A stretch of DNA of 64,000 bases, taken from Blastobasis lacticolella. Its lineage: Eukaryota; Arthropoda; Insecta; Lepidoptera; Blastobasidae. The position numbers and the translations under genes are program-made. A model generated the notes under the pieces. The model had not been told where the DNA came from, searched no databases, and worked only from the letters and a program-made list of their open reading frames with translations. The stretch spans positions 17,452,501 through 17,516,500 of the forward strand of contig LR990046.1 in the NCBI GenBank assembly GCA_905147135.1, given 5' to 3'. Positions 1-11,944 of this stretch are shown here, piece after piece (position 1 is the first letter of the stretch; every line of letters begins with the position of its first letter).

Positions 1-658
1 TGGCACAGGCTTCAGGCAGGAAGTCTTTGGAACAGCAGAATTTTAAAGCATGTGTTTCTTTGACCGCTATAACAAAAAAGCAATAAAACGGAAAAAACAT
101 TGATTATTAAGAAGTTTTTGTTGTTTCTATCGTGATAATAGCAATACATAGAAGCCCGAAACTTAGTATAATTATGCTAATACTAAAGATAATAACAAAT
201 AAGTACTAAATTTAATTATGCCAGGGCATCAAAATATTATTAAACTAAATAATTATTTGTTGTAATGGGACGGAACTCGGCTGGTTTTTTTAGTTGAATT
301 AATCAATGAACAAAGTGCGAGTTTTGATTGGCTTAAACTTACAAGTCGCGACTTGGAACATCAACATCAAATGCAAATGCTGACGCAACGAACAATTCTA
401 ATGCTGATGATGATGTTTATGTGGAAAAATATGCTGATGTTCCACTGATGCTGACGCTGATATTCGCAAAAACCCCGGTTAAAACTAAGGCCTATTATAA
501 ATACCATATAGGAAGCTAGGTATAAAATTAATGGAAATCAAAATTTAATCACAAATTAAAGTACATTAATTTCACAAGTAAGTAATTAAATATCAAAAGA
601 TTCCTTCCCCTTTTCCCCATTCCTTGAATCTTCACCTACCAACTTCCAAAATGACCAG
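1..658. other. Intronic sequence upstream of first visible transporter exon
   Basis: AT-rich sequence with no conserved coding block. The transporter exon beginning near 659 is preceded by a pyrimidine-rich run and an AG, so this stretch is read as an intron. The exon(s) coding for the N-terminus and first membrane span should lie upstream of the window. I recognise no repeat family here. Confidence 0.6.
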
Positions 659-3600
659 AACACAGTGGCCCGTTACAGACGCAATCTCACGGCTCCGGGT
701 GCAGTAACAGGTGACTGGGACAAGTGCCACACCTATGCTGCCAACTGGAGTCATGTCCTGGAGACCTTGGAGACGCCAGACCTGGCGCCGAGGGTCCCCT
801 GCCAGCACGGTTGGGAGTTTGAGCTGACTGATATACCATACCATACGGTGGTTAGCGAGGTAGGTTGACTTCTTCTTCTATTTTTCGTCAGTAAATTTTC
901 GAAAAACTCTATTTATTTATTATCTAGATCTGGCTTGCCCAGTAGTCGGCCAGGGTAACGGCATTATCAGTCACCAGGAACAGTTCCTCCCTAGTGCAGG
1001 TAGCAGGACAAAGAGGACAAGAGAGCAGATGCTCCATGGTTTGCGATGGAGCTCCACAGTCGTTGACTAGTTTGTACTGTGAATGTTCTGAATACAGTTA
1101 GGTCAAGCTGCAGCCGTGACATTGTATTAAGGGGCGTGACAAAGCAACTGTCAGTCATTTTATTTATTTCATTATTCGGATAAAAGTTGATAATTTATTT
1201 TCTACTATTTAAAAGCGAGCAGTTATTATTATGGGTGCATATCAAATTAGATTTTTAATCAACAACCTACGCTTGATCTAAGAAAATCTAGTTATTTGAT
1301 GAAAAACCAGAACTTAATGCCGGATTTTGAGATTTTTTTTTGAAAAATCTTTCAAAAAAGAATCCGGGATTCCTCAAACTGAACTCTTCCGGTTCTTGAC
1401 CAAAAATATATTTGTTGCAACAACTAGTCCTCCCATTTATTCCAAGTTAATATAAGATTTTCCATGTTACATCTCCATCTTTTGTTATCCAGCGCGGCTG
1501 GGTGTGCCAGTATTCCGGGAACGCGCCGATCGCTCAGGCTGTCTTCTTTGCGGGCTCGCTAGTGGGCGGTCTGCTGTTCGGGTGGCTGGCCGACCGCTTT
1601 GGGCGCGTGCCCGCCTTGGTTGGTAAGGGTTGTGAGGAGGGAGTAGAGATCTCCGAGGATGCAGAGATATTAAAGTTAGCAGCGTGGAAAACACTTCCGA
1701 CCATAAAGCGTAGGGTGTTTTAGATCTGTGCCCTGAGTATAACATACCTCATACATCACATCACTAACCAATTTAGCCCAATGCAGGACTTGAGTCTCCT
1801 CAAGATTAGTGGAAAGTTATGCCATAAGATCTACACTTGGCAGAAAACACACAAAAGAAAAGCTGCTGCCCATTTTAGAATAGAATAGGAAGTAGTTTGG
1901 TAACGCCTACATAAATAAATTGCGTAAAACCACTACAGCATAAGTTTGCTAACCAAAAAGGTACAGGCGTTTAAAAAAGCACCGAGTTAAAATTGTACCT
2001 ACCTATTGCAAAAATGGGCATTTTGCTGAATCGCTATTAGTTCACATTTCATTATTCTCCGGCAAATATTTTCAAGTACCTTTTGGGTTTTACTTATGTC
2101 TCGCTGACATAACACGAATAAACTATTAAAAAAGGCATGACTTTATTTCGATCCCTCCTTCTTTATGTAAATACCTAAGTTCTTAACTATATTCTAGGTG
2201 CAAACCTGATCGGCGGCGTGGGCGGAGTCGCGAGCATCTTCAGCGTTGGGTTTTGGGACTTCGCCTTTTGCCGCTTCCTGGTGGGCATGGCGTATGACAG
2301 CAGCTTTATGATGATGTATATCTTAGGTAAGGATCGCAGTTCAATTTCAATCTACTTTAGTTAGTTTAAGTTTCGATCAGACATTTCAATTTTTATAATC
2401 AAGTATACAAATTCAAGTAAGTGGATAACTTAGCATATGGATTGCGAGTAGGTACATGTAGGAAGTAGGCCGAGAATTGGCCAATCCTGATGGTCTCAAC
2501 GACTCTCAATTATTTGTAGGTACCTTAGACAAAAATTCCCCTGTAACAGGGTCATGGAGGTCAGATGGCAGTCGCTCCACTGTAATTACCTGACCTGCCA
2601 AATCCTGGATCATGGTCACGACGGACCCGGGGCCCTCATGCGCGAGAGCACAACCGGGACATTAACGCCAAGATGATGATGACCTTAGACAAAAATTCCC
2701 GTGAAACCAGTTACTTTTTTCTATAAGCTTTTCTCTTCTTCTTTTGCATTTAAGTTTTAAAGACACTCCTCCCATCCCCAGTGCTAGAATACGTGGGTCC
2801 CCGCCACCGGACGTGGGTAGCCAACATGTCCATCGCGCTGTATTTCGGTGGGGGGTGTCTGGCATTGCCGTGGCTGGCGCTGTGGATCGGCGACTGGCGA
2901 AGGCTCCTGCTCGTCACTTCGGTGCCGATGGCGCTGGTGCTACTCGCACCGCTGGTCGTGCCGGAGAGCGCGAGGTGAGGGGTCTCTCAGATGTAATGCG
3001 CTTATTAAATTTAGAGCGTCGGTGGCAGAGTGGTTGAGTATCTGACTCGTAAGCGAGAGGTACCGGGTTCGAATACCGTTGCAGCCATGTGACTCTTGAG
3101 TTATGTACATTAGTTGAATTCTAACCGATGCTCTTACAGTGAGGGAAAACATCGTTATGAAACCTGCACATTCAGGCAACTGATTTTGTAACCATGACCC
3201 AATCCGGAGGTTCCCCTGGTAGCAGGGTCACGGAAGTCAGATGGTAGTCACTCAACTATAATTACCTGATCGCCAAATCCTGAATCATGTGGACTTAATG
3301 CCCCGCCAAGATGATGATGATAATGAAATTTGAGTAATAATAATAATAATTCAGTCGCTTAAATTAGGAAGCAAAAAGCGTGAGAGCTCATAAGGTTCAT
3401 TTTTGTATCACGCCTTTTCAAAATGGACCGATACGTAACATAATATAGGTGATACAAAATTATTAATTTGTAACGTATCTTCATGGACGCCATTCCAGGT
3501 GGTTGGCATCTCGAGGCCGCGTGAACCAAGCGGTGGATGTGCTGAAAAAAGTCGCCAAAGTAAACCGGAGGAAAATTCCTCAGGATGCTATGGACGACTT

Positions 3601-6600
3601 TATCGTGAGTAGACTGTATATCCTCCATTCTACGATCCATCGACATGCACCACCATCTATTATACATAGCCTTCACGATCATAACTTTGGACTCCTAATT
3701 GCGATAGGTAGGTATTACAATCACTTTTCCACGTAATTTATTATACTGTATTGACTTGAATAGGTACTATCAAAGAGCATAAGTGCATAGCCACTTTAAG
3801 AATCATATTCTGTGTTGTCACAGCAAGTTTCTATGTATGTATCTGATTGATCACGAGTCACACAGATAATGCCATATTCACTAAGTTATATTTCTCTTTC
3901 AACATTCATTTGCCAATCATTAGTGTTAGAGGAAGACAAAGGTATGTTTTTGTATTTCAACATGCGTTTGACCCATAAGGAAAAAAATATATACAGCATA
4001 TGACCATTCTCCAGGGGGTATAAGCAGAACATACACCTTCGCCCCGGCCCGACAAGTTAAGAGGGTTGCTTTCTCTGGGGATCCATCCCCCGTAGTCTCC
4101 GGTAGTCGCAGAAGTTCGTACAGCCTTCGCTTTTCCTCTAGCAGCTAATTTAAGAGGAGGCCTTGTTCCCTGAGAGATCGATCCATCTTGCTAACTAGGA
4201 TTTCAGGCGTTGACTGTCGCGTGAGCCTGCTAGGCCTGTGAGGTATAGATGCCTGGGTGTACAGAGGCCTCTTTGGCTGGGTTGCCCTTGATCCTGAAGA
4301 CGATGTTTTTAAAACCAATTGCGGCCCCTGGCTCGCCTTCAGGTGAGATCATCTCCACAGAGGGAACATTTACTGAGAAGATTATAGTAACGCCTTCCTT
4401 CTTTTCCCTGCTATGGAGCACCTTCCAGGGTTGCGTGTTTAGGCCCCTGGTTTGTGTTTCCAGCAGGCTTAGCGTTTCGTCTACTGACTCAGCGTCAATC
4501 CTGGAATTGAAGGCGGTGTGACTACCGCTGGCTTTGACAGTTCGCTCTCTGATAGAATAGATAGCTTCGCATGTGGCCAGAGTTTGATATTTCGTACTGC
4601 CCGCATGAGCCAGTGTTTGCTGGCTATGTTTTCACACACAACAAAAAACGTACTCTGATCTAGTGACTTCGCTGAAGATAGGCGCTGCATTTCCTTCCTG
4701 CGTGGTTTTGGGGTTATTCTTTTGTCGTCCTTTCGGGAATTTTTCCTGTAATCGAGTGCGCTTTAACACCTTCGCTTCAAGGAGTAACCGAGGAACCTCT
4801 TTTCAAGGCTGTTGGCAGAGGACAAAAGCCTGTTTGAGACTCACATACAAGAGTCTGTGCTAACTCCCTGGTATGATGCTGTCGCAGGTACCTGTCATAT
4901 CTGTAATATTACTGCCTTCATCTACGTCAGGTTGCGCCTTCTCAGTCGCATCATCTACTCTGGGTGTTGGCGAGGCTTAAAACTCCCCTTCAGCACTAGA
5001 ATCAATCTCCATCACTTCCATGGCAAAGAGTACTAGACTATTAATAGTTTCATTATTTTTAGTACTCATGCAAGATCCAAAGTAAGCTAAGGAACTAAAG
5101 GTCGCCTTCGGCAGAGCCCCGCTTATCGAAGGAAGGGCACAAATTTCGTCCGAGGCGCCTAGGTATCGAAGCTGTGCACCGTTGACGGCCGCACTCCCCA
5201 CCGGCCACGCAGCCCTAGGCACGGTTGATGAATACTAACCTACATACAACATTCCACAGCTGGCGTCGCGCCAAACACGTCACACGGATGAGTCGGTGTC
5301 CGCGCTCTTCCGCTCGGCTCCGCTGCGCCGTATGCTGTTCTTCATGGTGATAGTCTACATGGCCTGCGCTTTAATATTCGACGGCCTCGTGCGCATGTCT
5401 GAGAACCTCGGCCTGGACTTCTTCATCACCTTCACGTTGACCTCGGCGACGGAGATACCGTCCGTCACGCTGCTGGCTCTCGTCTTGGATAGGTGAGTGG
5501 ATCCATAACTTAATCACAGAGCTTTGTAGGTACTCGGTCTCATACAGTCAAATAAATTTAAGTTGAGAGTGAGAGCCTGAGATGCAGAACCTCGTCAAAG
5601 GCGGCCCTTCTAACTAATAAGTACCTACTTTCGTCCACGAAATAGGAAAGCTAAAGCTCGGAACAGGATTGCGCCTTGATTCGGCCGGAATCCGAATGTC
5701 ATTTGACTCGATACTTATATCCGAATTCGATTATCATTGGGCTCGGTTTTCGGACTCGAATCTGAATATTATTTGGCTCGGTACTTCAACTCGAATCTGA
5801 ATGTTATTAGATAATTCAAATAACATTCGGATTTCGAACAGTTTTGAGAGACTAGGAGGGGAGACCGTCTATTAAGCGCGCTCCACATGTGGACAGTTCC
5901 GCGGGAACACGAGAATGTAGAGGTAGTATTCGTGTAGTCCCGTGCATATTTGGCATGTCTCGCCTATTTCATAGACTAAGTAGAGATAGTTTGTTGTCGT
6001 CTCGATTCGATCGATTTTATATTTATATTCCTAGCGCTTTTTCCCGTAACAGGTTTGGGGTACTCTTGACCATGATCCAGGATATTAGTAGATCAAGTAA
6101 TTACAGTAGAGAAGCTGCCATCACCTCTGTGACCCTGTTTACAGTAGATTACCGATATTACACCGATGAATCGAAAAAATGTCGCGCGTTTTGACACCAC
6201 CACATCCCTAATAGGCGAGAATGTAGAGGATTGACCAAAGTCCCGGCAAAAGTTTCGCCGGAAGTTTCGGCGAACATGTGGAGCGCGCTTTACAGATGAG
6301 ATTTTCAAAAAATTCGTTCTCTCTTTACTTGCGGTGAACTTAAATACGTAAAAATACTCGAGATTTGTGACAAGAATTAGTACACAATGATTGTACGCTG
6401 ATGATAATCATTTCTTTCCAGGTGGGGCCGAAGAAAACTAACATGCGGACCGATGATTTTGGCAGGCATTATGTCCTTGGCGGGCGCATTCGTTTCCAAA
6501 GGTAAAGGTGTTAAATACCTGCCTAACTATGGTATTTAGTAATTACCTACGTACATGTATGTATGTATGTAAACTCTTTATTGCTTAATAAATACAGGAA

Positions 6601-9600
6601 TCACAAAAATAATTTTACAAAGCAAAGGCGGGCTTATCCCACAATGGGATTTCTTCCAGCCAACCTTAAACAGTTTGAAAGGTACATTGTATATTTTTGA
6701 GTAGATGAAACAAATCGTCCTTCATGCAAACTGAAGAAGGTACAGAAGTGAAGGCAAGGTTTGAGCGACCAAAATTATGTTGCTTTTAACTCAGAACATT
6801 ACTCTTATCGCGCGACTGTCATAAATTGCTTATAAAAATCTATCCAACATGGCTTTGTATCTGTCTATAAATTCTTCTAAAGTTTTAATATGTATATATT
6901 TTAATAGGTCCATCCAACAATAAAATACAGATAGAAAATAACATCTCCCCTTGTGTCTACTTGCCGATCCCTCTATATCACCCAACGGTCCCCAGGCATC
7001 CCCCAAGTGTCGCTCGCCATAATGGCGCGGTTCTGCATCAACATGTCTTACAACGCGGCCATCCAGTGGGCGACGGAACTGCTGCCCACGGGCGTGCGCG
7101 CGTCTGGCTCCTCCTTCGTGCACGTCAGCGGCTACGTCGCCACTGTCGTGTCGCCCTTCATTGTTTATTCGGTGAGTTAGCTGGTTTTTTTTTCATGGTA
7201 CTCATTGACAAATAAGTAGACAGTCCGACTGATGGTAAGGTAACTATCGGCTATAACATCTGCAATTCATACATTTAGGTATTGGTATGCTTTGTATAAG
7301 GAGAAACACCTAGTGGCGAGGGTCCGCTTTAACCCTGCTCCAAGATTTGGCAAATCAAGAAATTACAGTGGGGCGACTGCGCCAACTAACCTCTGTGACC
7401 CTGTTCACAGGGGAATCTGGATTGGATAATGCATCAGTTGCCTCACCGTTAGAGCATATCGGTTAGTTTTCACCTAATGTACATAACTCAGAAAAGAGTC
7501 ATTGGTACATGGCCGCAGTGGGATTCGAACCCGCTTTCGAGTCGGACACCATAATCACTAGGCCACCGTCGCTCTCGCCTTCTAATCCTATCTAAGTAAT
7601 GAGGGCAACCGTTTTTGTTCTCACCAGTGGGCACTACTAGCGAGTAAGGTCCTGACACTGTCAAAATAACGCAGTTTTATTGGTTCAAATCCAACTGTCA
7701 ACTTTGAGCGATTGTATTTTGACAACGGACCTTACTCGCCAGTGGCGCTATCTAGGGGAAATTCGAACTCGTTAGCTCTCCGTGGGCAGGAAAATTTTCG
7801 AGTGGCGACCACGTACCGGAAGACGCAGCGTGGGTAGACCGACGACCTGGTAAAGATCGCAGGTACCAGCTGGAGCGAAAGGCACGGGACCGGCCGCCGT
7901 GGAGATCTCTGGGGGAGGCCTATGCCCAGCAGTGGGCGTTATCCGGCTGATATGATGATGATGTTACTAACCTATTAATCACGTGACTTCTAGGTATAGG
8001 TACACTACGTTATAAGCCAGCTCCGCTGCGTCATGTTTTCGCGTTTTTCTAACATATAATAGGTTCGCTGTTTTTGTTTGTCTAGACGAATGAATAACAC
8101 AAACATGTTTTACTATACTTTGTTCATTATACGAAGCGTTGCCGTTTGCAAACATGTTGGCAAACCGAATTTTGTTCATAACGTGACGCAGCGATCCGCA
8201 TTTAGAGTACAAAACTCATCAGCTGCTCCCAAGTGTCAATGGCCTCTCGGCCAGCGGGCAGGTCATTGGCATTGACACATTTTTAGAGTACTTTTTTTCA
8301 TAAATTGAATCAATAACACCTCGGCTCCTCTTGAAATCATCATCATCATCATCCTAGCGCTTATTCCAGCCTCTGCCAGGGTCCGCTTTCCTACTCATTC
8401 TTCTCAACTTCGCCCGGTCTTCGGCATCCTCTCGTCGTAAACCGTTGGCGCTCGAATTCAAAACAGCGATGTCAATCCATCGCTTATTGGGTCGCCCACA
8501 GGGCCTCTTTCCTGATACCAGCAGGTTCAGGCACCTATATCCCACGTATCCCTGACGCTTTCGCAACACGTGACCAAACCAACGCAGACGAGCCTCCTCG
8601 ATGTTTCTGCGATATCCCCTACGCCAAGGCTGCCACGGACGTACTCGTTACGTTACTTATTCTCGTTACTTATTCTCGTTACGTATTCTCGTAACGTATT
8701 CTCGTAACGTATTCTCGTAACGTATTCTCGTTACGTATTCTCGTTACGTATTCTCGTAACGTATTCTCGTAACGTATTCTCGTAACGTATTCTCGTTACG
8801 TATTCTCGTTACGTATTCTCGTTACGTATTCTCGTTACGTATTCTCGTAACGTATTCTCGTAACGTATTCTCGTATCGTATTCTCGTAACGTATTCTCGT
8901 AACGTATTCTCGTAACGTATTCTCGTAACGTATTCTCGTTTCGTATTCTCGTTACGTATTCTCGTTACGTATTCTCGTTACTTATTCTCGTTACGTATAC
9001 TAGTCGCATAACTCCGCACACCCACCGCAGCATTTTCATTTCGGCTCCTCTTGAAATATACATGATTCTCCACCAGGAGCGCGTGTGGAGCCCGCTGCCG
9101 CTGCTGGTGCTGGGCGCGCTGGCGCTGCTGGCGGGCGCGACGGGCGCGCTGCTGCCGGAGACGCGCGGCGAGGCGATGCCGCAGACCATCGCCGACGGGG
9201 AGCGGCTCGTCCGGGAGTACTCCTTGTGCGGGTGAGTTGGCATACGAAAGTCTTCTTTTTATGTTATACGGCAGACAGGCATGCGGGCCACCGGATGGTG
9301 CGTGGTCACCGCCGTCTATGGACATCAGCAACACCAGGGGTAAAAATGTTTTTATCTACACTCATAGTACGATCATGATCATAATATAAACCAATTTTAT
9401 ATTCGAAAACAGTTGTTTAATGATACACTTTTTTCACGCCAGTCTATAAAATTATAATTTATGCAACTGTCATATAAAAGGGGGTATTAAAACATGAGTG
9501 TCTGTTTATCATACGAGGTGTAGCCGAGTATGATAATAGTTTGACACGAGTGTTTAAATATCTAATTATATGCAGTTGCATACACTACTTTTATGTTATA

Positions 9601-11263
9601 CGGCTGACAAACAGCGGGCCACCCGATGGAAAGTGGTCACCGCCGCCTATGGACATCAGCAACGCCAGGGGTGCTATCAATGCGTTACCCGCTTCTAAGG
9701 AGACCTCTAATATACTTCTCGAACGATCCCATGACGTAGTCCAAAGAAAACACTTACACTTTAGGAAAGAAAACTTGACGTATTCTTTATTCTTTATTGT
9801 ACACAAACATTACATGATAATACAGTACAGTAACAGAGATGTACAAAGGCGAGCTTAACTCATTAATTGAGTTTTCTACCAGCAAACCTTGGAGTCACAG
9901 GAACAGGTTTAACTTAAATGCAGGTACTAAAGGTGTATACTAAACTTAGGTATACTTTCATACGTCAACTTTTTTTATAATGATATACCACGCTTCATTA
10001 TTTAGCTTAAAGAGCGTCGGCGGCACAGAAATCAAAATAAGATAAGGGGCGTCAAACTATTGGAATGCTTGTCGCCACTTACGCCACTACCGCGCATAAC
10101 TGTACTACTGCGCAATAACTGTCAGGGGTCAGAATCGGTCAGATAATATGGGCAAAAGATGGTTATCTGATTATCTGTATGTCGATAAAGTCACGCGGGC
10201 ATAGGATTTCTATTGACTTTTATTTTGATTTATGTAGCCAGCGGTGAGGCAAGCGGGAAGGGGATATTTCACGTTGGATTTGGGGCTGAACGCGGGGACG
10301 CGGGGCAGGGCGCTCAAGTGATTATCCGAGAAACGTCATCCAGTGACGTTTCGGGGAACAAAATGCTTCCTGTCTACTTTTATTCCCGGTCGTAGATACC
10401 CACTGCGAACCTACCCTCTCTTTTACTACTGTCAAATACTATCTATATGACAAATTCAAGAGCAAATCTATTGATTTATCTTGATTTCTCTGCCCAGACC
10501 CCTAGCCAAATAGATTAGAATGTTAGCTACCTTCACGGCTGAGACTGCAATTTTTTATTGATCTGATCTGAATATTATTTGATCTGTGCGCCTGGCTAAT
10601 CTGTTAAAGGTGATATGCAATTTGTTTGGGACTTAGTCGCCGATTTCTAACCAGGCCCGACGACGAGTAACGAAGAGTGATACCTCGTTCAAAAGGTATT
10701 TAAATCTAGAATAATAGCCTATGATGACTCTTTCCAATTAACTGCAGCTTCGGAGTTATAGCTGTTTATAACTCCGAAGGGACCTCTTATTGTGCTAAAT
10801 CGCCGTGTTCCCGAATCGTTGTTATTCGAGTGTTAATTTTCGTATCATGTGTGGACTATTTTCTCACACTTCTACCTTTGTGACTCATCCACACACAAAT
10901 GAGTGAACCAAATCCTTCATACATATATGGCTTTGACATGGCAAACTCGTTATCCAATCATAACGGTGATGTGTTTGACTCTCCTTGCGGACACGAGCGC
11001 TCGAAATTAACTAGGTAAAACCGCTGAAATAAAAAAATAAGTCCCCCTGCTACCCGAAAGTAACTATTGCTCGACATTCAAACACCTTTTCAACGAGATA
11101 TCAATCATCATTATCGGGTCTGGTTAGAAATCGGGGCCCAAAACGCCCATCACATTTAGGTCGACAAATAAATTATGTACCTACTTATGTATAATTTTTT
11201 TTCTACAGGAAACCCGAGCCTGACGACTCTGAGCCAGTGAAACGGAAGTCTCTCATTACATAA
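659..11263 (+). CDS. SLC22-family organic ion transporter, 3' ten exons (5' end outside window)
   Basis: A membrane transporter of the major facilitator superfamily, SLC22 (organic cation/anion/carnitine transporter-like) branch, expected in the plasma membrane; substrate unknown. Exons: 659-859, 1493-1622, 2198-2326, 2782-2974, 3499-3604, 5260-5492, 6422-6501, 6996-7171, 9077-9231, 11209-11263 (TAA). All junctions are GT-AG and in phase, giving 485 residues; relatives have about 520-600, so the first membrane span is missing. Visible signatures: the Cys-containing extracellular loop CQHGWEF...TVVSE (809-859), MFS motif GWLADRFGR (1580-1606), PESARWLASRG across exons 4/5, the ELLPTGVRASG motif in exon 8, and LPETRGEAMPQTIADGE (9152-9202). 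The protein ends in a short acidic/basic cytoplasmic tail. The first exon may start at 659 or 665, since both have an AG. The family is clear; the paralogue is not. Confidence 0.95.
2529..2690 (+). mobile_element. SINE fragment (family A, 3' body)
   Basis: Matches the body of the full copy at 26933-27265: the segment with GGGTCATGGAGGTCAGATGG, the AATTACCTGA...AATCCTGGATCATGG stretch, and the terminal block ending AACGCCAAGATGATGATGA. The tRNA-like head is missing. It lies in a transporter intron. Confidence 0.65.
3017..3330 (+). mobile_element. tRNA-derived SINE, family A, near full length
   Basis: It starts with a tRNA-like head carrying an A-box (GGTGGCAGAGTGGTTGAG) and a B-box (GGGTTCGAATACC). 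A conserved body (ACATTAGTTGAA, GATGCTCTTACAGTGAGGG) follows, and it ends in ATGATGATGAT. It begins about 40 nt after the 3' end of transporter exon 4. It resembles the tRNA-derived SINEs described from noctuid moths (HzSINE type); the family name is not verified. About eleven relatives lie in this window. Confidence 0.8.
4014..5000 (-). pseudogene. Degraded coding-like relic, probably retroelement
   Basis: A GC-richer island inside the transporter intron. On the minus strand short open segments occur in shifting frames, for example around 4690-4481 and 4421-4230, separated by stops. The block looks like an old protein-coding sequence broken by frameshifts, most likely a retroelement ORF. No catalytic motif is recognisable, so the family is not assigned. 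Confidence 0.3.
5872..6292. mobile_element. MITE with 'GCGCGCTCCACATGT' inverted ends, copy 1
   Basis: About 420 bp between inverted termini TTAAGCGCGCTCCACATGT and ACATGTGGAGCGCGCTTTA. The interior (6068-6142) contains a stretch clearly related to the SINE family A body (CCATGATCCAGGATAT, AATTACAGTAGAGAAGC). A second, inverted copy lies at 38458-38900. It is non-coding and lies in a transporter intron. Confidence 0.7.
7215..7285. repeat. Dispersed 'GATGGTAAG...CATAACATC' repeat, fragment
   Basis: A short piece of a dispersed family seen more fully at 14085-14235, 25068-25185, 49560-49730 and 50330-50430. The shared core is GATGGTAAG, CTATCGCCCATAACATC and ATTCATGCATTTAGGTTG. Confidence 0.5.
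7316..7580 (-). mobile_element. tRNA-derived SINE, family A, minus orientation
   Basis: Contains the SINE body (ACTGCGCCAACTAACCTCTG, CCTGTTCACAGGGGAATC), the CCGTTAGAGCATATCGGTTAG block and the complement of a tRNA B-box (GGGATTCGAACCCGC). The head end abuts GGCCACCGTCGCTC. It lies in the intron between transporter exons 8 and 9. Confidence 0.75.
7637..7742. mobile_element. Short inverted-repeat element (GAGTAAGGTCC family)
   Basis: Termini CTAGCGAGTAAGGTCC (7637-7652) and GGACCTTACTCGCCAG (7727-7742) are inverted; the interior carries CAACTGTCAACTTTGAGCG. A relative at 28281-28436 shares interior and ends. It is a non-autonomous fold-back/MITE element. Confidence 0.6.
7785..7962 (+). pseudogene. 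Non-LTR retrotransposon 3' end fragment
   Basis: The plus strand reads like the C-terminus of a lepidopteran LINE reverse-transcriptase polyprotein: an R-P-R-T-G-R-R-S-V-G-R-P-T-T run, then GGAGGCCTATGCCCAGCAGT, then a GATGATGATG tail. This end, found on many insect LINEs, is 5'-truncated here. It contains a stop (TGGTAA) and is inactive. Confidence 0.55.
8338..8632 (-). pseudogene. RTE-like LINE 3' end (ORF C-terminus)
   Basis: Minus strand: an open segment reads EEARLRWFGHVLRKRQGYV, then KRPCGRPNKRWIDI and RAKLRRMSRKADPGRGW. This is the hallmark C-terminal region of insect endonuclease/RT LINE polyproteins (the GHVLR...RGRPxxRWxD pattern). It is followed by CTAGG and an (ATG)n tail, seen as ATCATCATCATCATC on the plus strand at about 8337-8353. 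The 5' truncation is typical of dead-on-arrival LINE copies. It directly precedes the 13-bp minisatellite. Confidence 0.7.
8641..8997. repeat. 13-bp minisatellite, about 26 copies
   Basis: Tandem array of ATTCTCGT[A/T]ACGT. Units are almost identical apart from one A/T switch, with rare variants (CTTATT, TATCG, TTTCG). It ends about 80 nt before transporter exon 9. It has no coding potential and no spacer structure. Confidence 0.95.
9257..9350. repeat. Dispersed repeat family D, copy 1
   Basis: Contains TTATACGGCAGACA, GCGGGCCACCGGATGG, GTCACCGCC and TATGGACATCAGCAACACC. This repeat is common in lepidopteran genomes; further copies lie at 9588-9690, 29205-29312 and 56815-56950. It begins about 25 nt after the 5' splice site of transporter exon 9. 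Confidence 0.6.
9588..9690. repeat. Dispersed repeat family D, copy 2
   Basis: Same order of blocks as the copy at 9257-9350 (TTATACGGCTGACAAAC, GCGGGCCACCCGATGG, TATGGACATCAGCAACGCC), in the same orientation and about 330 bp downstream. Confidence 0.6.
9960..10190. repeat. Dispersed repeat with 'CACAGAAATCAAAATA' end
   Basis: Shares CACAGAAATCAAAATA, ACTGCGCAATAACT and GGGCAAAAGATGG with 32970-33125, and in the other orientation with about 27285-27460. It is probably a non-autonomous DNA element; exact ends are not resolved. Confidence 0.45.
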
Positions 11264-11269
11264 CATAAT

Positions 11270-11940
11270 TTAGTTAATGTCCTCGCTCGCCCTTGTAGGT
11301 ACCTACTTTATGGAATCTATTTCCAACAAATGTGGGTACTTCAAAGTACCTATTACAATATTATTATATAGCTAAGTACTTTAACTGCTTATTATCTAGT
11401 TATAGGTATGGTTTTGTATTGGATGCCGTGCATGATTAGATAGAATTTTACAGGTATTAAGTAGGGCTAAAGCCTATATTTTTTTATTTATGGTATTGTA
11501 TCTACTTAAGTACCTATATACTTATAGGTATTAGCATCCTAAGTTTATATCGAATTTATCGTTTAGTTACCACTAGTAGGTAAGGTTTGTTCTAATTCTA
11601 AATTGTACTTATTGGTTGTGATCATGGCCTAGTAGGTACATGGATTGTTATGAACGTGGCGGAAACCGGAACAAAAATACCGCCGTTGTGAAAACAGAAC
11701 ACATGACGTTTTGGGCAAAGTCCTAGAGCTCTCTTCCTTGTCTTATCGCAATACACAGTAGTAGAATAGGTACTCTATATTTTAAAGTACGTTTGAATAG
11801 AAATTAGCAAAAGTAGAGCACGTTATCCATTAGCATTATCCGCAGATATCTGAAAAAATTACATAATTAGATGTTTTATCTATAGAAATTTTGAGAAAAA
11901 ATTATACAATTTAGTTAGATTATTTATTACTTATCGGTAA
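11270..11940. other. Sequence downstream of the transporter stop
   Basis: AT-rich with many GGTACCTA-type motifs, typical of lepidopteran non-coding DNA. It probably includes the transporter 3' UTR. I see no clear AATAAA close to the stop, so the transcript end is not placed. Confidence 0.4.
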
Positions 11941-11944
11941 CGTG

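Noticed and set aside
3017..3090. tRNA gene candidates (also at 7500-7580, 26933-27000, 51490-51575, 57745-57830, and family B heads)
   Set aside because: A- and B-box sequences are present, but they head longer repeated bodies, and no complete acceptor/anticodon folding is apparent. They are SINE heads, not functional tRNA genes.
8641..8997. CRISPR-like array
   Set aside because: Units are directly adjacent without unique spacers, in a eukaryotic intron. It is a minisatellite. The same reasoning excludes 57885-59440 and 61224-61372.
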